Under the pieces are notes generated by a model. That model was not told the origin of the DNA. It was given only the letters and a program-made list of their open reading frames with translations, and did not search any database. Positions 36,744 to 43,546 of a stretch of DNA of 64,000 nucleotides are shown here, one piece after another (the stretch's first letter is position 1; every line of letters starts with the position of its first letter). Source of the stretch: Acidobacteria bacterium UBA2990 (GTDB lineage: Bacteria; Acidobacteriota; Vicinamibacteria; Vicinamibacterales; UBA8438); contig DEAE01000029.1 in the NCBI GenBank assembly GCA_002347025.1, positions 1 through 64,000 of the forward strand. The letters run 5' to 3'. Both the position numbers and the translations under genes were made by a program.

Positions 36744-37357
36744 ATGACGTATTCCTAATCTAGCATGGTGTTGTATCTGTCTTGGACGTCTCAAGGACCA
36801 GCCATCCCTATTGTTACAGTAGCAGAAACACCCACTCTCGGATATAGAGCTGTTCAGGCTTCATAGGTCGGCTCAGTCAGCAACACCAAATTGCATTAAA
36901 TTCAGTGGGATGGCTTGATTCAAGACAAAGAGTGTAATCGACAAGTTTGGAGCCAGCTCCATTAAAGGTTTTTTCCATCTTGGGCACCCGATCACGGTAT
37001 CAAAGTTTTCTACCGAGTCAATATTCTAGATTCCCCATCGATGCTGTTCTCGCTGGCTCGGATGGGCCGACTGACGCAATTACAGCCGGAACGCAACGAT
37101 GTCTAGGCTGGGTGGTATGCCAGTGAGAGTAGCAACCGGATGTGTCTTGGGATGAGTGCCTCTTCATAGGACCTCTTAGACCTAACCCAATCCGCAACGA
37201 CGGCCCTACTCCACCGCCAATGGGCGTAAAATATCAAACAGCGTAATCGAGACACGCTACTTTTCAGTTGGCATTGTTTGTTCGTGAGTGTTCTGGCCTT
37301 GAAAGTGTCAGTGGACATTGTTAGTTCTGCTCTCAAAAAGCCCAGGAGGATTTCCAG
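36744..37357. other. Intergenic region, no gene recognised
   Basis: About 610 bases lie between the divergent lipoprotein gene and the metallo-hydrolase gene. Frames on either strand here have random-looking composition and no ribosome-binding site. Only a tiny palindrome (GGAGC-2-GCTCC near 36950) was noted. The promoters of both flanking genes must lie here, but no strong consensus was seen. Confidence 0.5.
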
Positions 37358-38305
37358 ATGAGACGACCTATATTTCTTAGCATCGTGACAATTATCTCTG
37401 TGTCTTTGATGGTCGTGAGCAATGAAGCACGTCAGTCTCGGGCGAGTCTCGCGCTGCACCAAGTAGATGAGAATCTTTACATGCTAGCTAATGCTCCCTC
37501 TGTTCAAGGCATGGGAGGGGGTGGCAACACCGCCATCTTTGTGACCAGTTCCGGTGTCGTGCTTGTAGATACTAAAATTAGTGGCTACGGTGCCGACATA
37601 CTGGAACAGGTACGAGGTATTACCGATCTACCGATTTCAACAATCATAAATACCCACACCCATTGGGATCATAGTGGCAGTAATGTCGAGTTTTCAGACT
37701 CGGTGAATTTCATCGTTCACGAAAACACTCTCTCACATATGTCGAGACCGACTTGTAACGACGGCGCGGGCTACCGGGGAGGCTCGATCACGAATTGCGA
37801 ATCATTTAAGGGTGACAATTCCAAATATCTTCCTAAAACAACCTTCTCCACACGAACCTCGCTCTTTAGTGGAATAGAGCAAGTCGATCTGTATTATTTC
37901 GGACGTGGGCACACCGACGGAGACACCTTCGTTGTTTTTAAGGAGGCCAGAGCGATGCACACTGGGGATATGTTTGCCCGCCGAGGATTACCATACCTGG
38001 ACGTTGACAACACTAATGGAAGCGCAATTGAGTTTGGTTTAACTCTTGAAAAGGCCGTTGCCGGAATTGCAGGAGTCGACATCATTATTCCAGGCCATGA
38101 CAACATCCTCCGCACTTGGGATGATTTCGTTAACTATAGCGGTTTCTATAACGACCTATTGACAAAGGCTCAGACTGGACTGGCAGCGGGTCAATCACCC
38201 GAAGAGGTCATTGAAGCCTACACTGTCCCTCAGCGATACAGTGATTTTGAGGTGACTGAACAGCGCTTAGCCGCTACAGTGCAACACATCTCTGACGGAC
38301 GTTAG
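37358..38305 (+). CDS. Secreted metallo-beta-lactamase-fold hydrolase
   Basis: The 315-residue protein has a signal peptide (about 1-24) and the MBL fold. The metal motif HTHWDH spans H100, H102, D104 and H105; later ligands appear in GRGHTDGDTFV, MHTGDMF and IIPGHD. The opening QVDENLYML and the GGNTAIFVTSSGVVLVDTK block match the broad family of exported MBL hydrolases in Acidobacteria and Bacteroidetes, which includes class B-like lactamases and lactonases. The substrate cannot be told from sequence. AGGAGG lies 8 bases before ATG 37358, the strongest ribosome site in this region. It is convergent with the zinc-finger gene. Confidence 0.85.
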   Translation: MRRPIFLSIVTIISVSLMVVSNEARQSRASLALHQVDENLYMLANAPSVQGMGGGGNTAIFVTSSGVVLVDTKISGYGADILEQVRGITDLPISTIINTHTHWDHSGSNVEFSDSVNFIVHENTLSHMSRPTCNDGAGYRGGSITNCESFKGDNSKYLPKTTFSTRTSLFSGIEQVDLYYFGRGHTDGDTFVVFKEARAMHTGDMFARRGLPYLDVDNTNGSAIEFGLTLEKAVAGIAGVDIIIPGHDNILRTWDDFVNYSGFYNDLLTKAQTGLAAGQSPEEVIEAYTVPQRYSDFEVTEQRLAATVQHISDGR

Positions 38306-38318
38306 GGTCGTTATCAAT

Positions 38319-38347
38319 CAGGCTTCTTTCTCTGTGGAAGGAGCCTG
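38319..38347. terminator. Hairpin between convergent genes, probable terminator
   Basis: CAGGCTTCTT (38319-38328) pairs with AAGGAGCCTG (38338-38347): ten base pairs with one G-T wobble and a 9-base loop. It starts 13 bases after the metallo-hydrolase stop. There is no clear T-tract on the plus side, so termination efficiency is uncertain. Confidence 0.5.
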
Positions 38348-38439
38348 GTTTGAGGTTCAAAAAGGCAGGTCACTGTGGCGGACTCTAAACACTTCCATCT
38401 CATAGACCTACAACGGCAATCACGGGGGTTCAAACACTC

Positions 38440-39105
38440 TTAATCCAAGGAACCAATCGCAGTGAGAACTGCCGTAAAATCTGCTGAAGTCAATCCACTG
38501 TTTTTCTCTATTGTGGCTGCGAGATCCCCTGAGGTGGAAGTGCAATCTGGCTCTTGGAGAACTTCTTTTACGTGAGCTGGCAATACATTAATCGGAGTTG
38601 TCCGCACTTGACTGCCAAATTCCACCTCACGTCCCAAAACGATCCGCCAGGTGCCCTTTTCGATAGTCTGGCCGCAATGTTTGCAGCTTGAGCGGCCCGA
38701 GGGAGCTCGTTCTGCATAGGGAGGAAACTTGCGGGTTGCCCGGCGTTCTTCAGCCTGTGCCTTCAATTTCATCAAGGATTCCAGGGAGGGCACCTTGGGT
38801 ATTGGGGTCGCCCAACGCCAGGCCTCCTGTTCGTAGGCTTCCTGGACCCGCTCGGGTAGCCGCCCCGCCGCACACTTTAGGTGATGCCAGAGATACCCAG
38901 GTCCGAAAGGTCCCACGATAAGAATTCCGAGACGTAAAGTTTGTTTAGCGATCTTCTTTCTGCAGGTCTTACAGCGTGCTCGGGCCGACCGGGCTTCTTC
39001 GATGAGATAGGGAGGCTTACCAGCCTCCTCTGCCTTTGTCGTTGATGACTCCGCAACAGGCTCAAGCTCATGGTCATGATTGATGTCGTGCCTCTCTTTG
39101 TTCAT
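38440..39105 (-). CDS. PARP-type zinc-finger protein (one intact finger, one degenerate)
   Basis: The 221-residue protein has, after a charged N-terminus, the sequence YLIEEARSARARCKTC, where eukaryotic PARP1 fingers read Y-x-E-Y-A-K-S-x-R-A-x-C-x2-C. Zinc ligands C45, C48, H75 and C78 (LWHHLKC) complete a C2HC PARP-type finger at about residues 33-80. A second copy starts near residue 129 (YAERAPSGRSSCKHC, C141 and C144), but the H-x2-C half is missing. No ADP-ribosyltransferase, ligase or WGR domain is present. In eukaryotes this finger binds DNA nicks and breaks, so nick or break recognition is an inference. It stands alone, with no repair neighbour. Confidence 0.72.
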   Translation of the reverse strand: MNKERHDINHDHELEPVAESSTTKAEEAGKPPYLIEEARSARARCKTCRKKIAKQTLRLGILIVGPFGPGYLWHHLKCAAGRLPERVQEAYEQEAWRWATPIPKVPSLESLMKLKAQAEERRATRKFPPYAERAPSGRSSCKHCGQTIEKGTWRIVLGREVEFGSQVRTTPINVLPAHVKEVLQEPDCTSTSGDLAATIEKNSGLTSADFTAVLTAIGSLD

Positions 39106-39241
39106 TTCAGTTCCCTTAAATGGCTTGCCTGAAGAAAAAGTAGCTCAATTATGCTCCGTCCATTTGATATTCGTGCCACTCCCCAGTTGGGTACCAGGAC
39201 TCTCAATTCAAAATCCTTTTCCTTTAGGTCCCCTCGTATTA

Positions 39242-39736
39242 CTACTCACAAGTGATCAATTTTCTTGAAGGATTAGCAATGATCGCAATAATTTGCCAAT
39301 CCCCATCGAGTTTGCCAAACAGGTAACTTGAAGCTCCGGTCATCAATGGAGCATCATCTGTTCGATACCGAGTGAAGTGTGCGCTCAGAAGGGCTGTAGA
39401 CCCATTAAGTACGCAAACTACAACCGCGTCGGTCTCTGAACGATCATACTGCTCTCTTTCCAGTTGACTGTGAATCTCGTCGAAACTGGCCTTGACGTCA
39501 TCAGTTGTCATTCTGAGGTTCACACCACTATTCCCCATTTGGTAGGAGGGTGCAGCGTAGACCCTATTAGCGACAATGTCGGTACGGCCAGCTGAAAAAG
39601 CCGCGAGATAAGAATCCCAGGCCTTTAGCACTGCCCTCTTTACGATCTCGCCAGTAGAGTCCTGGTTTTCTGCCCAAGTAGGTTGCGAGACAAGGACTAT
39701 AAGGGAGAGAAGAACTAAACAATATCTTGCCCTCAT
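39242..39736 (-). CDS. Secreted SnoaL/NTF2-like protein
   Basis: From ATG 39736 (GAGAGG seven bases upstream) the protein has 164 residues with a signal peptide (to about residue 24, ending QPTWA). The rest looks like the NTF2/SnoaL fold: an opening helix AVLKAWDSYLAAFSAGRTD, a central MTTDDVKASFDEI helix, and closing strands ALLSAHFTRYR and GDWQIIAIIAN. Such domains bind small ligands or act as isomerases; no catalytic residues can be assigned. The extra 17 codons up to 39787 lack a ribosome-binding site. Confidence 0.6.
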   Translation of the reverse strand: MRARYCLVLLSLIVLVSQPTWAENQDSTGEIVKRAVLKAWDSYLAAFSAGRTDIVANRVYAAPSYQMGNSGVNLRMTTDDVKASFDEIHSQLEREQYDRSETDAVVVCVLNGSTALLSAHFTRYRTDDAPLMTGASSYLFGKLDGDWQIIAIIANPSRKLITCE

Positions 39737-39845
39737 CGGGATGCCTCTCCTCGACTGGTGGTTGCTTATGTTGCTATTAATATCCATTTGGCTTCTACCT
39801 TTGTCTTGGAGTTGATTCCTTCACGTTCACCCATCATTGGCTTGA

Positions 39846-41801
39846 TCACCGGAAACAGGGGAGATCCCATGAGTCATATCTTCCTGTAGGAGAGAGGTCA
39901 CGTTGAACCAGTACTTGATATCCATCATTGCTAACCTCTGGGTCTCCAAAACTTGATTCTCGGGCCAGGCGATAGGTTCGCTGCAAATGATGATTTACTA
40001 ATTGATATTCTTGTTCGAACTCCCTCGCAGTGGCTTTGTCAACAATAACGAGGGGAACAGATTCATTCGATAGCTTGGCGATAATCTGTTGTTGGTGGGC
40101 GACAGACGACCAATGACCGCCAAAAAACACCAACATTCCTCCTCCAAACCCCCGTCCACTCATCGCGAATAGTTGTGGAGCAAACCAAGTGGCGAGCAGT
40201 TTATCCTCTGGCTTCGTACAACTTTGAAGATACCGAATCAATCCTGCCTGTCCTCCACGAGGGAGGAGGACCTCCGAAGGTGGCGTCTGGGCCAATGTGT
40301 GGAGGACTGATGCAGACGATCTCAGGGAGTTTGAACCCGATTCTAGCCGCGAGCTCAATGAAAGCAGTAATCCAGAACCGCAGATGCATAGGCTTAAAAC
40401 ACAGACAATTGAACGGAACGGTCTTGTCAGCTTCAAGGAATTCGAAAACATTGGCAAGAGACGCACAGTGGTCCAGGCTGCCAAAAGGGTCAAGGAGGGG
40501 ACGATGGCGCCAATCCGTGCCTCGACGGGAGACCGTAGAATGAACGCGTCTACAAGTAGGCACAGTACTACCAGGGAGAGTCCACGAGCGGTATCAGTTT
40601 GTTGATGAGGCATCTCTGCCTTCCGGGCCTTATTCCTCCAGACGACAAAAAGCGCCAAGGCAGGAATCAAGAGGCAGAGATAATAGTAGAAAGCGGTGCG
40701 GTTTATAGAAGAGAAGACGCCTGGCAACAGTTGAATTCTGAGTGGAGGAAGAATGTTAAACAGGAATCTCTCGATTGCCCCTGCTAATGATTCTGCAGCT
40801 GGTACGGTTTGGGTTCCACGATCGATTAACCCTGTATCTTCTATATAAGGCTCTGCTATGAGGCTGCCCACTCGTTCAGTGGATGGGTCTGCAAGTTGAT
40901 ACTCCCATGTACGGTCTCCCTCCAAAAGGGCGGCCTTCAAGTCATAACGTCGTTCGACCGTCGAGCGCTCTAATTCACTGAGGTCTTCAACCCATCTGAT
41001 CTTGATCGGATAGCTTGGTTTGGAGGCTATTGCAAACCAGGGCTGGGTGGAATCAATTGTGATTCTAGGTATGCTAAAGAGCTCAGTTCGTGTGCCTTCT
41101 CGGCTTGCATAACTACCGATCTGACCGATGTAGTTCCACACACCGCCATTGACCTGCAGAAACGTCAGAGGCGGCAACGACAATATAGTGACGCCCAGGG
41201 CAAAGGTTCCTAGTCGGTGCAGAAATACTGTTTTTTCGGTATGCAGAGCAAATAGAGTGACAAGACCGGCACAGGCTAGGTATACACCGTTGTCGTAACG
41301 AAACCAGAACGCCAAGGCCGTAAGTGAGCTGAATAGAGCTAGGTTGAGTAAGGATGGTTTGTCAGCGTAACGCCAACAAAGGAGTAGACCAAGTGAGTAA
41401 AACAACACTTTGTCGTAATCGTAGAACCGGGGTTCAATAGACACGGCAAATGTCGTCAACAACAAAGCAAGTGGAAGCCCTCCGCTGACTCGTATCAGCA
41501 TTATTAGCGTGAACGAAAAACCAAGAGACAGACCCACAATATTGATCAATGCTTCGCCCAGAAGGGAGTCGCCAAAGATCCATTGCCCTGCTGCTGAAGT
41601 AAACAACGTCAAAAAATAGCCGGGATCAAAAAAATCCTTAAACGGGAGTTCTCCATATTGGGCAATTTGGCGGCCTCTGGAAATGCGGTCGAAGTGGTCG
41701 TCAGTCAGCCCGTATATCCGTAGGTGAAATAAACACGAACAGACGAAGAAGCTAAGGACGCTCAGTTTTTGAACAGGAGTGAGTCCAGTCTGTCTGGTCA
41801 T
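39846..41801 (-). CDS. Polytopic membrane protein, GT-C glycosyltransferase-like
   Basis: The 651-residue protein has about ten membrane segments. The first periplasmic loop has DDHFDRISRGRQIAQYGELP and PFKDFFDPGYF, the layout of GT-C/PMT-type glycosyltransferases, where acidic residues after the first membrane segment form the catalytic site. A large soluble insert (about 235-345) and a soluble C-terminal domain (about 505-651) with CTKPEDKLLATWFAPQLF are also typical. It probably moves a sugar from a polyprenyl-phosphate donor to a lipid or protein in the periplasm, but donor and acceptor are unknown. No glycan-synthesis cluster surrounds it. Confidence 0.6.
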   Translation of the reverse strand: MTRQTGLTPVQKLSVLSFFVCSCLFHLRIYGLTDDHFDRISRGRQIAQYGELPFKDFFDPGYFLTLFTSAAGQWIFGDSLLGEALINIVGLSLGFSFTLIMLIRVSGGLPLALLLTTFAVSIEPRFYDYDKVLFYSLGLLLCWRYADKPSLLNLALFSSLTALAFWFRYDNGVYLACAGLVTLFALHTEKTVFLHRLGTFALGVTILSLPPLTFLQVNGGVWNYIGQIGSYASREGTRTELFSIPRITIDSTQPWFAIASKPSYPIKIRWVEDLSELERSTVERRYDLKAALLEGDRTWEYQLADPSTERVGSLIAEPYIEDTGLIDRGTQTVPAAESLAGAIERFLFNILPPLRIQLLPGVFSSINRTAFYYYLCLLIPALALFVVWRNKARKAEMPHQQTDTARGLSLVVLCLLVDAFILRSPVEARIGAIVPSLTLLAAWTTVRLLPMFSNSLKLTRPFRSIVCVLSLCICGSGLLLSLSSRLESGSNSLRSSASVLHTLAQTPPSEVLLPRGGQAGLIRYLQSCTKPEDKLLATWFAPQLFAMSGRGFGGGMLVFFGGHWSSVAHQQQIIAKLSNESVPLVIVDKATAREFEQEYQLVNHHLQRTYRLARESSFGDPEVSNDGYQVLVQRDLSPTGRYDSWDLPCFR

Positions 41802-41996
41802 CTGAGCGCCGTCTGGGTATCAAGGCCTTAGAGGCCACTGAGGGAACCGTTAATCGAACTCTTTTAATTTTTGGCGTTTATCCCGTGCCGCAAGGTCGAC
41901 TTCTAAACAGAGCATTCAATCATCTGAGCAATGAATATGTAAACTCCATCACATCAGGAGTGGCACAATTAGCAAGAATTTTGAGACTCGCGAAGC

Positions 41997-42704
41997 CTAG
42001 GAAATCCATTTTAGGGAAGGGTTAATATAACGGTAACTATCTAGGAGTCCAGGAACGAGAACAGTTAATCCAGCCCACCTTTCGTTTCCATCCCAGCCTA
42101 GAGCCATGCCCCGTGTGTCTCGTTCGAGGGGACCTAGATGAGCCAACCCTGTCAGCCCGTACAGCAGCGAAGAGGCAATATGGAAGCCCAGTAGCCCCTT
42201 CCTAATGGCAGCTCTTCGGTCTCTGAGCTCTGGACTGTGAGAGAGAATTACCTCGGCGGCGAGAAATTGCGACCAGAGTCCAGCGGAAGACACTAGGAAC
42301 TCTTGCTTGGCTGTGAGGGTCTCAGCGTGGCTTATTGCAAAAAAAGGCACTCCCCCGCCTCTGACGCCCTTAAGGTACGGGGATGCCCCGAGAGCCCAGT
42401 TTGCAACCAAATGGCCACCTTCATGAATCCCAAACCCTATTCCGACTCCAAGCCAGAACCGGCAGCCTGAGCATCCTTTGTCAAGAGCCTGTTTGAGCCT
42501 CCTCGGCAATTCAAACCGATCAAGGCTCTCGCTGCTCGGATCGCCGACGCCTCGGCATTTCGTCACTAAGAAATGACCTGGGCATTCCTGTCGTTCCGAA
42601 TCCGGCATAGTCGAGTCGTCTACGCTAGATCGTGCGAGGGCTCCGAACATTGTGACTCTCAAGATAGCCACAAATGTAACAATGAGACGAAAACGCCTGG
42701 GCAT
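41997..42704 (-). CDS. Membrane protein with HEGGH motif (M50-like metallopeptidase candidate)
   Basis: The 235-residue protein has an N-terminal signal or anchor (about 5-25), a cysteine-bearing segment (C78, C81) and a hydrophobic stretch containing FGIHEGGHLVANW. H94-E95-x2-H98 is an HExxH zinc motif placed inside a membrane helix, as in site-2 proteases. Near the C-terminus, VPGLLDSYRYINP could supply the third ligand (an LDG-like aspartate). I do not recognise a named family. The gene is divergent from the FrnE-family gene with about 150 bases between. Confidence 0.5.
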   Translation of the reverse strand: MPRRFRLIVTFVAILRVTMFGALARSSVDDSTMPDSERQECPGHFLVTKCRGVGDPSSESLDRFELPRRLKQALDKGCSGCRFWLGVGIGFGIHEGGHLVANWALGASPYLKGVRGGGVPFFAISHAETLTAKQEFLVSSAGLWSQFLAAEVILSHSPELRDRRAAIRKGLLGFHIASSLLYGLTGLAHLGPLERDTRGMALGWDGNERWAGLTVLVPGLLDSYRYINPSLKWIS

Positions 42705-42855
42705 TGTTCAGTCACTCTGCACAGCTTAATTAGACCATATCTCACGTTATGACTTGGTCTTTGTCAGTGAACACCCAGTCGTCGCTGAGCCAAATACATC
42801 GCCCCGGAAGCCCTCTAGTTGGTCGAAGTTTCTCCGCATCTAGTATTCTGGCTGT

Positions 42856-43461
42856 ATGGTCTCTCTCGAAATGTTCATCGATTACGTTTGACCCTGGTGC
42901 TATCTCAGTGCGGCCCGTACTGAACGTCTGCGTCGGTCTTACCAAGTGACTCTGGTGCATCGAATGTTCCCATTGCACCCGAACACACCCTCAGATGGCA
43001 TGACACTTGAGAAGTTGTTTGGCCAACAGGTAGATGTGGATGTCATGCGGACCCAAATGGAAGCATTGATGTCTGCAGAAGGCCTTCCTTATGGATATCG
43101 TAGCCACACCTATAACACACGCCGAGCCCAACAATTGGCCAAATGGGCAGATAAGCAGCCTGGAGGAGATGCCATTCATGGCGCATTATACCGAGCCTAC
43201 TTCGTCGACGGCATCAATTTGGGAGATCTCGACCGGCTCCTAGAAATCGCTACATCTGTTGGTCTATCTGGCGTGGAGGCTCGAAAGGCCCTAGAGTATG
43301 AAACCGAGCTTCGACACGTGACAAATGATTGGAAGTTGGCCAAAAATCACCAAATCACGGCTGTGCCGACGTATCTCTCTGAAGATAGGATACTGGTTGG
43401 AGCCCAGAGCTATGAGGTTCTTGAGGAACTGATTCTTCACGCCGGGGCAGTCCTCCGATGA
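42856..43461 (+). CDS. FrnE/DsbA-family dithiol oxidoreductase, predicted selenoprotein (in-frame TGA, U-P-W-C)
   Basis: From ATG 42856 the frame reads MVSLEMFIDYV, then TGA at 42889-42891, then PWCYLSAARTERLRR, and continues without another stop to 43461 (201 residues with the TGA counted). FrnE-type DsbA proteins begin with a beta-strand, then D-x-V-C-P-W-C. The TGA stands exactly at the first, nucleophilic cysteine of CPWC, so selenocysteine is the natural reading. The rest of the family is intact: FPLHPNTPSDGMTLEKLFG, the helical insert, and the cis-proline block ITAVPTYL followed by LVGAQSYEVLEEL. A SECIS-like hairpin follows at 42905-42923. An in-frame TAG at 42841 limits the N-terminus to ATG 42856 or 42871. 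A conventional call would start at GTG 42946 and lose the active site. The alternative is a point-mutated pseudogene. Confidence 0.72.
42905..42923 (+). promoter_or_regulatory. SECIS-like stem-loop after the in-frame TGA
   Basis: TCAGTGCG (42905-42912) pairs with CGTACTGA (42916-42923): eight pairs including one G-U wobble, closing a 3-base apical loop G-C-C (42913-42915). The hairpin begins 13 bases after the TGA and the loop 21 bases after it. Bacterial SECIS elements lie inside the coding region just downstream of the UGA, with a small apical loop bearing an early G and roughly 16-37 bases from the UGA. This one fits on position, loop size and the G. Confidence 0.6.
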
Positions 43462-43546
43462 ACGGTTGCCTGGCGTCTGGACCCCGTTTTGTAGCAAGAG
43501 AACCCTGGACCAAACACTAGGACCGCCACGGGAAAGAAAAAAGAAC

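Noticed and set aside
42742..42978. Minus-strand frame of 78 codons opposite the selenoprotein N-terminus
   Set aside because: No family resemblance and no ribosome site; the plus strand carries the recognisable protein.
42946..43461. Reading the FrnE-family gene as a short protein starting at GTG 42946
   Set aside because: It would lack the first beta-strand and the CPWC active site, both of which are encoded in the same frame just upstream, interrupted only by one TGA.
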